NCBI RefSeq assembly: GCF_000732485.2
Contig: NZ_JAQV02000031.1
Coordinates: 310,001 to 374,000, forward strand
Reading direction: 5' to 3'
Source of the DNA: Bacillus sp. SJS
Lineage (GTDB): Bacteria; Bacillota; Bacilli; Bacillales; Bacillaceae
DNA length: 64,000 nucleotides
Below the pieces are notes generated by a model. It had not been told where the DNA came from and did no database searches. It was given only the letters and a program-made list of their open reading frames with translations. Positions 9,853-18,494 of the stretch are shown in pieces. Numbering within the stretch: position 1 is the stretch's first letter; each line of letters begins with the position of its first letter. The position numbers and the translations under genes were made by a program.

Positions 9853-12534
9853 TTAGGATTTTCTTGTTAAAAGTGAGCCGGCCAGTAAAAATGTAGGAAG
9901 TGAGGCCATTCCAAGGATAAGAATCCAATCCCTAGGGATGATGGATACCGTTTTGAAGATCGGCTGAAGCGGCGGATAATAGATGACGACAAGCATAAGC
10001 AGGATGGATGAGGCAACCGCTCCCAGCAGGTATAAATTTTCAAATGGATTTCGGTCAAAAATGGATTTCTCACTGCGGCAGTCGAATACATGAATGAGCT
10101 GAGCCATAACGAGAGTTGAAAAAGCAACCGTCTGGGCATATGCCAGATTTTCAGGATCACGGTTATAGATAAACATGAAGGCAGCAAGCGTTGCTGCTCC
10201 AATTAAGAATCCCCTTGAAATCACTTTCCATCCAAGCTTTCTCGCAAATACCCCTTCTTTAGGATGACGAGGCTTGCGATTCATCAAATTCCCTTCAGGC
10301 TGATCCAGGCCGAGCGCCATTGCCGGCAGTCCGTCCGTCACCAAATTCACCCATAGGATTTGGATAGGCACTAAAGGAAGGGGAAGAGCAAGAATCATCG
10401 CAAACAGCATAACCAAGATTTCTCCTACATTGGATGCGAGCAGGTAACGGATGAATTTCCGGATGTTCTCGTATATGTTTCTTCCTTCACGGATCGCGGA
10501 TTTAATAGTGGCAAAGTTGTCATCTGCCAGAACAAGCGCTGATGCTTCCTTCGCAACATCTGTCCCTGTAATGCCCATTGATATACCAATGTCTGCAGCT
10601 TTAATGGCAGGGGCATCATTCACACCGTCTCCTGTCATTGCCACGATATGGCCGCGTTTTTGAAAGGCTTTCACAATTTTAAGCTTATGTTCAGGTGAAA
10701 CCCTTGCAAAAACATAGACATCCTCTACCACTTTCTCTAATTCATCAGAAGAAAGCTTGTTCAGTGCCGCCCCGTCCATAACCTTTCCGTTGTGAGGCAG
10801 AAGGTCAAGCTGCTTGGCTATAGCCCGTGCGGTAATAACATGATCGCCCGTAATCATGATCGTTTTGATGCCAGCAGCCCGGCATTCTTTAATTGCCTGC
10901 TTGACCTCAGGCCTTGGCGGATCAATCATTCCCTGAAGCCCGACAAATACTAAATCCTTTTCGGCATCCTCCTGCTTATACACCCGGTCCTTGCCTATTG
11001 GCTTGTAGGCAATGGCAATCGTTCTTAGCGCTTTGGACGCCATGCTCTCAATCGACTCTTTAATGCGCTGTTCATATTGTGAAGTCATAGATTGCTGACG
11101 GTCTTCCCAAAGAACCTGCCCTGCGATGCCAAGAAGGACGTCAGGTGCACCTTTTGTTACAACAAAACGCTTCCCCGCAGAGTCCTCTGCAATGACACTC
11201 ATCATTTTCCTTGTGGAATCAAATGGGAACTCCTCGACAATCGTAAATTTCTTATTAAGCGATTCTCTTGTCATTCCAGCCTTCATTCCGGCAATCAGCA
11301 AAGCGCCTTCTGTCGGGTCCCCGTCAATCCTCTTTTCAGCTTCCGTTTCAGAAAATTCAGCTGTATTGCAAAGCATTCCGAACGTTAATATTTGCTGCAG
11401 CGCTTTTTCTTCTTTCAGGGCAACCGTTCTTTCCTTATACGTAAATTCCCCATTCACATCAAATCCCGTTCCTGATACCTTCCACTGCTTCCCGCCTGAC
11501 CATATATCGGTTACGGTCATTTTATTTTGAGTCATCGTTCCGGTTTTATCTGAACAGATGACCGAAGCACACCCAAGCGTTTCCACCGCCGGCAGCTTCC
11601 GGACGATGGAACGCTGCTTAATCATCCGCTGTACACCAAGGGATAAAGCAACGGTGACAATAGCCGGCAAGCCCTCCGGTATGGCCGCTACCGCCAGGGA
11701 AACCCCTGCAAGGAACATGGAATATAAGCTGTGTCCTTGAATGACGCCCACGCCCACTACAAGAGCAGTCAATATAAGAGCGACCACGATCAAAATCTTT
11801 CCAAGCTGTTCAAGCCGTTTCTGCAGCGGCGTGTCCAAGGATTCAGCCGTCTGCAGCAAATCAGCAATTTGCCCCATTGCCGTTTTCATCCCTGTTGCTA
11901 CGACCATCCCGATTCCGCTGCCTCTTGTTACAAGCGTCCCCATAAAGGCCATATTCGTTAAATCCCCGAGACCCGCTTCTTTTACCTGTAATGCTCCATT
12001 TGTTTTTTGCACGGGTACCGATTCTCCCGTCAATGCAGACTCCTCAATTTCCAGACTTTTTACGGATAATAGTCTCAGGTCGGCTCCAATTCTGTCCCCT
12101 GAAGTAAATTTTATAATATCTCCCGGCACTAATTCTCTGGAAGGAATCCTTCCCCACTCCCCATCCCTAAGACAGCTTACCTGTGGAGCAGAAAGCTGTT
12201 TCAGAGCTTCAAGAGATTTTTCAGCCCGCCTTTCCTGGAAATACCCCAGAATCCCATTCATAAGGACGATCGCCACAATCGCAACGGCATCAATGTATTC
12301 TCCTAAAAATGCAGAAATAATGGTAGCTCCAAGCAGGACGAGCACCATAAAATCTTTAAACTGACCCAAAAATAATAAAAGCGCGGAAGTCTTTTCCGCC
12401 TCCTGCAGCTCATTGTAGCCAAATTTACCATAGCGGGAATGGACCTCTCTGTCCGAAAGGCCTGTGTCCCGGTCGGTGTTAACGGACTCCGCCACATCCT
12501 GAATCTCCATCTCATGCCATTTCATGATCTGCAT
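9853..12534 (-). CDS. yloB: Calcium-transporting P-type ATPase (YloB-like)
   Basis: Type II P-type ATPase expected to pump Ca2+ out of the cytoplasm. About 893 residues from ATG 12534. Visible are the actuator motif ALTGES, M4 ion-site PEGLPA (about 286-291), phosphorylation motif SDKTGTMT with D329, hinge MTGDGVNDAPA and a C-terminal cation-ATPase domain with membrane helices. The start at 12534 (MQIMKWHEM) has AAGGGG 5 nt upstream; an ATG at 12525 gives the family N-terminus too. Very similar to B. subtilis YloB, which is linked to sporulation and heat-resistant spore formation. Confidence 0.95.
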   Translation of the reverse strand: MQIMKWHEMEIQDVAESVNTDRDTGLSDREVHSRYGKFGYNELQEAEKTSALLLFLGQFKDFMVLVLLGATIISAFLGEYIDAVAIVAIVLMNGILGYFQERRAEKSLEALKQLSAPQVSCLRDGEWGRIPSRELVPGDIIKFTSGDRIGADLRLLSVKSLEIEESALTGESVPVQKTNGALQVKEAGLGDLTNMAFMGTLVTRGSGIGMVVATGMKTAMGQIADLLQTAESLDTPLQKRLEQLGKILIVVALILTALVVGVGVIQGHSLYSMFLAGVSLAVAAIPEGLPAIVTVALSLGVQRMIKQRSIVRKLPAVETLGCASVICSDKTGTMTQNKMTVTDIWSGGKQWKVSGTGFDVNGEFTYKERTVALKEEKALQQILTFGMLCNTAEFSETEAEKRIDGDPTEGALLIAGMKAGMTRESLNKKFTIVEEFPFDSTRKMMSVIAEDSAGKRFVVTKGAPDVLLGIAGQVLWEDRQQSMTSQYEQRIKESIESMASKALRTIAIAYKPIGKDRVYKQEDAEKDLVFVGLQGMIDPPRPEVKQAIKECRAAGIKTIMITGDHVITARAIAKQLDLLPHNGKVMDGAALNKLSSDELEKVVEDVYVFARVSPEHKLKIVKAFQKRGHIVAMTGDGVNDAPAIKAADIGISMGITGTDVAKEASALVLADDNFATIKSAIREGRNIYENIRKFIRYLLASNVGEILVMLFAMILALPLPLVPIQILWVNLVTDGLPAMALGLDQPEGNLMNRKPRHPKEGVFARKLGWKVISRGFLIGAATLAAFMFIYNRDPENLAYAQTVAFSTLVMAQLIHVFDCRSEKSIFDRNPFENLYLLGAVASSILLMLVVIYYPPLQPIFKTVSIIPRDWILILGMASLPTFLLAGSLLTRKS

Positions 12535-12663
12535 ATGCACCCCTTGCTCCAATTTGGTCAAGCCCTTCTCTATCACCATCTTATTCAGACAAGCACAGAA
12601 AAATGACTTTTAAAAAAGGGGAGCCTTTTTATGCAGGACATTAGGCAGTAAAGGTATTTATAG

Positions 12664-12692
12664 TGAAAGATACCAGTCTAACACGTTATAAT
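12664..12692 (+). promoter_or_regulatory. Candidate sigma-A promoter for rqcH
   Basis: Perfect -10 TATAAT at 12687-12692 on the plus strand; the -35 at 17 bp (TGAAAG, 12664-12669) is weak. It lies 115 nt before the rqcH start and no other plus-strand gene precedes it. Confidence 0.5.
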
Positions 12693-12806
12693 AGAGAGAA
12701 GCTTCCATAAGCAGCGTTATTTGCAGCAGCAAATACGGATCATTCATGGAAATGCAACTAGAGGGACAATCCTCTAAATCTTTACGAAACAGAGCAGGTG
12801 AAGGAC

Positions 12807-14516
12807 ATGTCGTTTGACGGAATATTTACATATGCCATGACAAAAGAGCTTCAGGGAAAGCTCGGGAATGGCAGAATCTCTAAAATATATCAGCCTTATA
12901 AAAATGAACTGATTCTTCAAATACGTTCAGGGGGCACCAATTATAAATTGCTGATTTCTGCGCATCCGAGTTATGCGAGGATTCACTTAACCAATGAAAA
13001 TTATGATAACCCCTCCTCTCCTCCCATGTTTTGCATGCTGCTGAGAAAGCACCTGGAGGGCAGTGTCATTGAACAAATTGAGCAAAAGGATATGGAGCGG
13101 ATCATTATTTTCCGTGTAAAAGCCCGCAGTGAACTGGGGGATGTCACCCATAAGGAACTGATTGTTGAAATCATGGGCCGCCACAGCAATATGGTGCTTG
13201 TTGATTCAGAACGGCAAATTATACTCGACAGCATTAAGCATCTCCCCCCTGCCGTCAACAGCTATCGTACCGTATTGCCTGGACATCCTTATGTGTTTCC
13301 TCCTAGCCAGGACAAAACGCCGCCTTTTGGTTTGGACGAGGAAACGATCTTAAAAAAGCTTGATTTCTATGGAGGTAAACTTGACAAACAGCTTGTAGAG
13401 CATTTTGCAGGTATTTCCCCGCTGCTGGCACGCGAGATTACTGAACGTTCAGGCATGGTCAATCGGGAAACCCTTCCTAAGGCATTTATAGAGACAATGA
13501 ATCGTCTTCAGCAGGGCAGCTTGAATCCTGTCATGATTACAGGAAATGAAAAAGAAGCCTTTTATTTAACGGACCTCACCCATTTAAAAGGAGAAAGAAA
13601 ATTTTTCGATTCCTTAAGCGGGCTTTTGGACAGATATTATTTCGGGAAAGCAGACCGCGACCGTGTTAAACAGCAGGGAAATGATCTGGAGCGGTTTCTT
13701 TCCAACGAACTGAAAAAAAATAAGTCAAAGATCAAAAAACTTCAACGGTCTCTAGTCGATGCGGAGGATGCAGAGAAATTCCAGCTATACGGGGAGCTGC
13801 TGACCGCCAATTTGTATTCTATGAAACGCGGAGATAGGCAAGCTGAAGTGTTGAATTATTATGATGAGAACGGAAGCACTATAACCATTGCACTGAGTCC
13901 TCAGAAAACCCCGTCTGAAAATGCTCAGAGCTATTTTACTAAGTATCAGAAGGCTAAAAAATCCATTGCCCATATCCATGAGCAATTAAGATTGGCAGGA
14001 GAGGAAATTGACTACTTGAATAATCTTCTGCAGCAAATAGAGTCTGCTTCCCCAAAAGATTTAGAAGAAATCCGCGAAGAGCTTCAGGATGGCGGTTATA
14101 TGAAGAAGAAGATTTTGAAAAAGGGCAAGAAACCGAAAGTGGTCCTCCCCGTCCTAGAGCAGTATGCTGCATCAGACGGCACCGTCATCCTTGTCGGGAA
14201 AAACAACAAACAAAATGAATACTTAACCAACCGTGCTGCAGCGAGAGATGATACGTGGCTTCATACGAAGGACATTCCAGGCTCTCACGTTGTCATTAAA
14301 TCCAAGGATCCAGCTGAGGAAACCATACTGGAAGCAGCCAATATTGCTTCCTATTACAGTAAGGCGAGAAGCTCCGCATCTGTTCCAGTTGACTTCACTC
14401 TCGTCCGCCATGTAAAAAAACCGAGCGGTTCAAAACCCGGCTTTGTGATCTATGACCATCAGCAAACCGTTTTTGTTACACCGGATCCCGATTTGGTGAA
14501 GCGGCTTAAACAATAG
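12807..14516 (+). CDS. rqcH: Ribosome-associated quality control factor RqcH (NFACT family, YloA)
   Basis: Bacterial Rqc2/NEMF homologue. It binds obstructed 50S subunits with peptidyl-tRNA and adds alanine tails to stalled peptides. 569 residues from ATG 12807 ([15 protein letters not shown]), which has AGGTG 6 nt upstream; the in-frame GTG at 12798 lacks a ribosome site. NFACT-N (FbpA-like) occupies roughly 1-260, with coiled-coil arms around 285-430 (charged [12 protein letters not shown]) and NFACT-R near 450-560 with [13 protein letters not shown]. This is one of only three plus-strand genes and runs away from yloB. Older annotation as a fibronectin-binding protein is misleading. Confidence 0.95.
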   Translation: MSFDGIFTYAMTKELQGKLGNGRISKIYQPYKNELILQIRSGGTNYKLLISAHPSYARIHLTNENYDNPSSPPMFCMLLRKHLEGSVIEQIEQKDMERIIIFRVKARSELGDVTHKELIVEIMGRHSNMVLVDSERQIILDSIKHLPPAVNSYRTVLPGHPYVFPPSQDKTPPFGLDEETILKKLDFYGGKLDKQLVEHFAGISPLLAREITERSGMVNRETLPKAFIETMNRLQQGSLNPVMITGNEKEAFYLTDLTHLKGERKFFDSLSGLLDRYYFGKADRDRVKQQGNDLERFLSNELKKNKSKIKKLQRSLVDAEDAEKFQLYGELLTANLYSMKRGDRQAEVLNYYDENGSTITIALSPQKTPSENAQSYFTKYQKAKKSIAHIHEQLRLAGEEIDYLNNLLQQIESASPKDLEEIREELQDGGYMKKKILKKGKKPKVVLPVLEQYAASDGTVILVGKNNKQNEYLTNRAAARDDTWLHTKDIPGSHVVIKSKDPAEETILEAANIASYYSKARSSASVPVDFTLVRHVKKPSGSKPGFVIYDHQQTVFVTPDPDLVKRLKQ

Positions 14517-14617
14517 GCTAAGTTAAAGGATGATGTTGATTTTTTAAACCTGTTGATTGGACCTGCAAGTGATCGCCCGAAGAGGAAACCAAAAACCAAG
14601 CTTAACACCTAAACACT

Positions 14618-14646
14618 AAAAAAAGGAGCCTTCCCGGCTCCTTTTC
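14618..14646. terminator. Bidirectional terminator between rqcH and the membrane-protein operon
   Basis: Perfect stem AAAAGGAGCC (14621-14630) with GGCTCCTTTT (14636-14645), 5-nt loop. On the minus strand it ends in a T-run of seven and serves the operon at 14650-15233; on the plus strand it ends the convergent rqcH transcript. The gap 14517-14617 has no other feature. Confidence 0.9.
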
Positions 14647-14649
14647 CTG

Positions 14650-15051
14650 TTATTGATGATATACGCGTCTGCGCTTCACCAGCTGATAAATTTTTCTAAT
14701 TGCATATAGTAAGATAAAGATTCCTATCACATTGATAAGAAATCCGATGATTGAACCGAAGATCCCCATGTTCGCAAGCAAGCTCCCGAACAGAAGACCC
14801 GCTAATCCGCCTGCTATCAGACCCTTCATGAGTGAACGGTTCTTCGCTTTAGAAACAGCAGAATTTTTACTGTTATTGTATTTGTTCACCTGCGGTTTTT
14901 TATCTAAAATGGAGGATCGGTTTCCAAATCCCCCGCTCTTCTTAAATCCTTTCGCTTCAACGGTTTTGACACCCTGATCTGGAATCAGGTTTGTTACCGG
15001 GGTAAAAAGCAGTGCAGCGGCTGTCATGGCTGCAATCAATTTCTTCATCAT
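14650..15051 (-). CDS. Secreted/membrane protein with Tim44-like N-terminal organisation
   Basis: 133 residues. A signal-like hydrophobic segment (4-20) ends near VEAKGFKKSGGFG, then a polar Asn/Lys/Ser stretch (about 38-72), a Gly-rich hydrophobic segment LIAGGLAGLLFGSLLANMGIFG (about 76-97), a second helix (about 99-117) and a basic tail KRRRVYHQ. This layout is like the N-terminal part of bacterial Tim44-domain proteins, but the Tim44 domain itself is missing. The start ATGATG overlaps the TGA of the upstream 61-aa gene, with GGAG 10 nt before. Co-transcribed behind a manganese riboswitch, so a role in Mn2+ homeostasis or envelope stress is inferred, not shown. Confidence 0.65.
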   Translation of the reverse strand: MMKKLIAAMTAAALLFTPVTNLIPDQGVKTVEAKGFKKSGGFGNRSSILDKKPQVNKYNNSKNSAVSKAKNRSLMKGLIAGGLAGLLFGSLLANMGIFGSIIGFLINVIGIFILLYAIRKIYQLVKRRRVYHQ

Positions 15052-15233
15052 TCGTCATCTTCTCCTATCGGTCTGCAGACTGGGTATATGTTTCTTGCTT
15101 TTTCTGGATATACGACCGTATACCGGTCTTCAATTCTTTCTTCTAGCTTTTCCATTAAATCAGCATTGCTTGTCAGCTCCTGCTTATTCCTGCGGATAAA
15201 TTCTTCCATTGAATATCTGACTGGTTTTCTCAT
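15048..15233 (-). CDS. FbpB-like small basic protein
   Basis: 61 residues. Residues 1-38 (MRKPVRYSMEEFIRRNKQEL...MEKLEERIEDRY) fit the short FbpB family pattern, in which an RKxxxxxxEExxxxNKxEL segment is followed by a Glu-rich LExIExRIExRH helix. In B. subtilis Fur-regulated FbpB is a helper of the FsrA iron-sparing small RNA. The 23-residue tail (TVVYPEKARNIYPVCRPIGEDDE) is unlike the short family members. AAAGGA precedes the ATG. No convincing Fur box is visible; instead a yybP-ykoY element with terminator lies directly upstream. The family assignment is from recalled pattern, moderately sure. Confidence 0.6.
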   Translation of the reverse strand: MRKPVRYSMEEFIRRNKQELTSNADLMEKLEERIEDRYTVVYPEKARNIYPVCRPIGEDDE

Positions 15234-15258
15234 AGCGATCCATTCCTTTCATTTCATC

Positions 15259-15426
15259 AAAATCAAAAGGGCGCCTTTACCATGCCGGTAAAAGCGCCCT
15301 GAATACAAAAATGCCTTTACCAACAATTTGGCAAAGGTCTCGCAAACAACAATATGCTGCCAATAAAGCCGGAGACGGTTATCTCGTAATGACGACTTTA
15401 TTTGAACTGCTACTCCCCTTTGGAGT
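15259..15426 (-). promoter_or_regulatory. yybP-ykoY manganese riboswitch with terminator
   Basis: The minus strand carries the aptamer hallmarks: CAAAGGGGAGTAGC (about 15408-15421), GTCGTCATTACGAG in the middle, a CCGGC segment and GCGAGACCTTTGCC (about 15330-15343). P1 pairs CAAAGG with CCTTTG. The expression platform ends in a 14-bp terminator (15268-15281 with 15287-15300, one G.U) followed by TTTTGATTTTG. A competing hairpin pairs CCTTTGCCAA with TTGGTAAAGG (15312-15338). yybP-ykoY RNAs sense Mn2+ and usually switch genes ON; that fits here. It controls the 61-aa and 133-aa genes. Confidence 0.88.
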
Positions 15427-15561
15427 TCATATGAACTTATAAATCTATCATATAGGACTTCTGCCATTTTGTCAACTTGAGTATGGAAACAGTCAAAAAA
15501 GAGGGCTGTCCACATAGTCAGTTTTCAAAGCTCTGTTCGCATTCAAAGGCAGATTGATTTG

Positions 15562-15654
15562 GGCTGATTTCCGCTGCAGGTGCTTGCTTTGCGGGGGTCT
15601 CACCTTTTCCGCTGCTCTTAGCAAGGAGTCGCGCACCTTCCCCTCCAATCAGCC
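15562..15654. repeat. Bacillus intergenic repeat, copy 1 (93 bp)
   Basis: Starts GGCTGATT and ends AATCAGCC (8-bp terminal inverted repeats). Inside, the minus strand reads GGTGAGACCCCCGCA and GACTCCTTGC, the core of a dispersed repeat common in intergenic DNA of Bacillus and relatives. A second, diverged copy lies at 48584-48662 in the same window. It codes for nothing. Whether it is a miniature transposable element is not known to me. Confidence 0.75.
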
Positions 15655-15681
15655 TATACAATAATTGTTCGAAAATGCTAA

Positions 15682-15731
15682 GTAAAAACCAAAACCCCCT
15701 GTATGCTCATTCAAAGCATTCAGGGGGTTTC
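15682..15731 (-). terminator. Terminator of the cys/siroheme operon
   Basis: Stem AAACCCCCTGxATGCT at 15692-15706 with AGCATxCAGGGGGTTT at 15715-15730, a single T.T mismatch and a 7-nt loop; on the minus strand it is followed by TTTTGGTTTTT. It ends the transcript that runs from the SAM riboswitch through sirC. Confidence 0.88.
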
Positions 15732-15773
15732 ATTCAATCCTATCCTCTTAGCAGGGGTTATTGGACAGCCCCC

Positions 15774-16280
15774 TCATATTTCTTGATTCGTTTTACGCTT
15801 TTGTCTTACCAGGTAACTCTGTTCAAGCAATTCAAAGGTTTCATCCTCTATACTGCCAATGAGCTTTGAACAGATTTCTTTAGCCATAGCCGGACTGGAA
15901 CCGCCTGTATGTACGGAAACGGTCAGTTTTCCTTTAGAGGCACGCATGGGTACTTCAACATTTCCATCCTTCGCTTCATCAGCAATGTTCACTAGCTGCA
16001 GTGGATGAGTCTGTTCGGCTATGCATTTGTTTGCCAACCGGTCATCTGTTGCGGCAATGATTAAAAAGTAGCCATCCAAGTCTTCCTTTCTTATCTTCCG
16101 CTTAATCCACTGAATTTCCCCCGACAAATGAAGATCCCTTATTTCGCTCACTGCTTCAGGACTGATGACCGTGATGGCGGCCTCTTCCTTTAGAAATATC
16201 ATAAGCCTGCGGTACGCGATTTTCCCGCCTCCGGCAATAAGGATAGGTTTTTCAGAAAAATTAATCATTAAAGGAATCAC
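15774..16280 (-). CDS. sirC: Precorrin-2 dehydrogenase (SirC, YlnF)
   Basis: NAD-dependent oxidation of precorrin-2 to sirohydrochlorin in siroheme synthesis. 168 residues: an N-terminal Rossmann domain opens with FSEKPILIAGGGKIAYRR (GxGxxA-type site, about 14-25), followed by IIAATDD and the family block VNIADEAKDGNVEVPM. GTG start at 16280 overlaps the sirB stop (GTGA); an ATG lies 4 codons in. Last gene of the operon, directly before its terminator, as ylnF in B. subtilis. Confidence 0.93.
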   Translation of the reverse strand: MIPLMINFSEKPILIAGGGKIAYRRLMIFLKEEAAITVISPEAVSEIRDLHLSGEIQWIKRKIRKEDLDGYFLIIAATDDRLANKCIAEQTHPLQLVNIADEAKDGNVEVPMRASKGKLTVSVHTGGSSPAMAKEICSKLIGSIEDETFELLEQSYLVRQKRKTNQEI

Positions 16281-17041
16281 AGTCTCACCTCTGCTTCAGC
16301 AGAAGACGCCAGCAGCTTTTCTAACGCTTCTTGTACTCTCTTTATAAAAGCAGCTTGTACATGCTTTGAAAAACCTACGTATGAGCAAAGAATGATTTGT
16401 TTATCGGTTTTAAGCAAACTGATTTCTTTTTCAATTCCGTTCATGAGAAGACCGGTAAACAGCAAATAAGGGACAATATAGATTTTTTTTTCGGGAAACT
16501 CCTGAATCCTTTTTAAAACCTCTGAAAAAGAAGGCTCAGCCGCTGTTAAGTAGCATATGTTGACTTCGAGCCCCTCTGTCCGCTCCTCTACGCCTTTCGC
16601 TATTGCCCCTAAGTCCTTTTTTACATCCGGATCGGAGCTGCCTCTTCCTACAAGCAGAGCTCTGGCGTTTTCATGAGCAGGGAGCGGACTCAAGCGTTCA
16701 AGAATTGCTTCGGACATTTCCCCTTGAACGCCGATTGGCGCGCCATAGGAAACAGCTATATTAGGATGTTCTTTCATGACTGCTTCAAGCTCTTCGGGTA
16801 TATCGGATTTCGCGTGGGCGGCTGTAAGCAGAAGTACAGGAATAACCGCTATAGAGTCTGCGCCTTTATTCAGGCACAATTCAAACCCGGTTTTTATATC
16901 CGGTTCTGCAAGTTCCAGAAAACAAATTTCCTGGATGGGTGCTTGCACGTGCTTTTTACATGCTGAAATAAATTCTATAGCCTCATCACGCGCTTTTTTC
17001 ACGCGGCTTCCGTGGCATATATACAAAACAGCCTGCTTCAT
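16277..17041 (-). CDS. sirB: Sirohydrochlorin ferrochelatase (SirB, CbiX type, YlnE)
   Basis: Inserts Fe2+ into sirohydrochlorin to make siroheme, the cofactor of sulfite reductase. 254 residues form two CbiX-like halves. The first begins YICHGSR with metal-binding H10; its TAAHAKSDIPEEL supplies the second His. The second half begins LLVGRGSSDPDV, a degenerate copy. Its ATG directly follows the sumT stop (TAAATG) and it overlaps sirC by 4 nt. Confidence 0.93.
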   Translation of the reverse strand: MKQAVLYICHGSRVKKARDEAIEFISACKKHVQAPIQEICFLELAEPDIKTGFELCLNKGADSIAVIPVLLLTAAHAKSDIPEELEAVMKEHPNIAVSYGAPIGVQGEMSEAILERLSPLPAHENARALLVGRGSSDPDVKKDLGAIAKGVEERTEGLEVNICYLTAAEPSFSEVLKRIQEFPEKKIYIVPYLLFTGLLMNGIEKEISLLKTDKQIILCSYVGFSKHVQAAFIKRVQEALEKLLASSAEAEVRL

Positions 17042-17815
17042 TTAGAGCGCCTCACTTACTTGAGAATCTGTCCTGTCCTCTTTGAACCATTTGAGCTGCT
17101 CACGGTATGTAACCACTTCTCCAATGATAATCATGCTCGGATTGGATATACCGCCCTGCTTTACAGCTTCATGGATGTCAGCCAGTGTTCCGGTTACGGT
17201 TCTTTGCTCATCCGTGCTCCCCCAGTGGATCACCGCTGCCGGAGTTTTAGCAGGCTTCCCATGGGCCAGGAGCTGTTCCTGTATATATGGCAGCTGACTG
17301 ATCCCCATGTAAATGGCAAGGGTATCTACTCCCCCGGCTAAGCTTTTCCAGCGGCTGCTTTCTTCCTCCCCCTCTTTTCGGTGGCCGGTGATGAATGCAA
17401 CACTTCCGCTCGCTTCCCTGTGGGTTACTGGAATTCCTGCATAGGCAGCAGCAGCAATTCCGGATGTAATTCCCGGAACCACTTCAAATTCGACTCCATG
17501 TTTGACAAGAGCTTCCGCTTCTTCTCCGCCGCGGCCGAAAACAAATGGATCTCCGCCCTTAAGCCTTGTTACTACATGGCCGCCTTTAGCAAATTTTATG
17601 AGGAACCGGTTAATGGTTTCCTGTTTCATTGTATGATAATCCGGCAGCTTTCCGCAGTAAATGAGGTCAGCGCCTTCTTTTGCGTGCTTTAGCAATTCTT
17701 TGTTTACAAGCCGGTCATATAAAATGGTATCGGCCTCCTGGATGCATCGCAGCCCTTTTACTGTAATCAGGTCTGGATCTCCCGGGCCTGCTCCCACGAG
17801 GTACACCTTCGACAT
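17042..17815 (-). CDS. sumT: Uroporphyrinogen-III C-methyltransferase (SumT, YlnD)
   Basis: SAM-dependent double methylation of uroporphyrinogen III to precorrin-2, the first siroheme-specific step. From ATG 17815 it is 257 residues, starting MSKVYLVGAGPGDPDLITVKG, with RLKGGDPFVFGRGGEEAE and VPGITSG. GGGAGGG is 6 nt before 17815 but touches the alternative ATG at 17821. The 58-nt gap to cysC has no recognised element. Confidence 0.95.
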   Translation of the reverse strand: MSKVYLVGAGPGDPDLITVKGLRCIQEADTILYDRLVNKELLKHAKEGADLIYCGKLPDYHTMKQETINRFLIKFAKGGHVVTRLKGGDPFVFGRGGEEAEALVKHGVEFEVVPGITSGIAAAAYAGIPVTHREASGSVAFITGHRKEGEEESSRWKSLAGGVDTLAIYMGISQLPYIQEQLLAHGKPAKTPAAVIHWGSTDEQRTVTGTLADIHEAVKQGGISNPSMIIIGEVVTYREQLKWFKEDRTDSQVSEAL

Positions 17816-17879
17816 TATCATCCCTCCCTTGAATGATTATACCGTACAAGGGGTTTCAAGTCCTTACTCGGAAATAGCC

Positions 17880-18494
17880 TTATGCATTTTTTAAGCTGAC
17901 AAACTGTTTATCTTTTAAATAGTGGAGAACCTGATCTGCGCATTCAGAAGGATTGAATTCCCCGCTGTCGAGCACAATTTCCGGATGATCCGGTTTCTCG
18001 TAAGGGGAATCGATTCCTGTAAATCCTTTGATTTCTCCATTCCTTGCTTTTTTATATAGTCCTTTAGGATCCCGTTCTTCGCATTTTTCAAGTGAGCAAT
18101 CTGTAAACACTTCAATAAATTCATCTGCGTCAAGAAGGTCACGCACCTGACTCCGGTCTTCCTTAAAAGGCGAAATGAAGGCTGTAATGACGACACTTCC
18201 AGCATCAGTAAACAGCTTGGATACTTCTCCGATTCTCCTAATATTTTCGCGGCGGTCACTGTCTGAAAACCCGAGATCCCCATTGAGGCCATGGCGGACA
18301 TTGTCCCCGTCCAGCACATAAACCTGCACACCGTTTTCATAAAGCTTCCGCGCCAGTTCATTAGCAACTGTTGATTTGCCTGACCCCGATAACCCCGTAA
18401 ACCAGATAACAAAACTATGATGGCCGTTCCGTTCTCTCCGCTCCTCTTTGGAAATAGACTGCTGGTGCCATGTAACATTAGCAGATTGTGTCAT
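17880..18494 (-). CDS. cysC: Adenylylsulfate kinase
   Basis: Phosphorylates APS to PAPS. 204 residues; P-loop GLSGSGKS at 34-41, the [10 protein letters not shown] substrate segment and [12 protein letters not shown] near the C-terminus are typical. The ATG overlaps the sat stop (ATGA at 18491-18494), so the two enzymes of sulfate activation are translationally coupled. Confidence 0.97.
   Translation of the reverse strand: MTQSANVTWHQQSISKEERRERNGHHSFVIWFTGLSGSGKSTVANELARKLYENGVQVYVLDGDNVRHGLNGDLGFSDSDRRENIRRIGEVSKLFTDAGSVVITAFISPFKEDRSQVRDLLDADEFIEVFTDCSLEKCEERDPKGLYKKARNGEIKGFTGIDSPYEKPDHPEIVLDSGEFNPSECADQVLHYLKDKQFVSLKNA

Larger units (their letters stand above)
15501..15776. repeat. Region flanked by IS-like inverted ends
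   Basis: GAGGGCTGTCCA at 15501-15512 is repeated in inverted form as TGGACAGCCCCCTC at 15763-15776, overlapping the sirC stop codon. Ends of the GGGCTGTCC type are common on Bacillus insertion sequences and their small derivatives. There is no transposase reading frame inside and no clear target duplication, so this may be a relic or a non-autonomous element. The span also contains the 93-bp repeat and the sirC terminator. Confidence 0.4.

Noticed and set aside
11741-12364. 207-codon plus-strand open frame
   Set aside because: Antisense to the conserved Ca2+-ATPase; low-complexity Ser/Ala/Pro composition typical of a shadow frame.
15234-15260. Fur box before the FbpB-like gene
   Set aside because: The AT-rich stretch GATTTTGATGAAATG does not match the inverted Fur consensus well enough; the riboswitch is the clear control.
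15249-15515. 88-codon minus-strand open frame
   Set aside because: It coincides with the manganese riboswitch and its terminator; the RNA structure explains the conservation.
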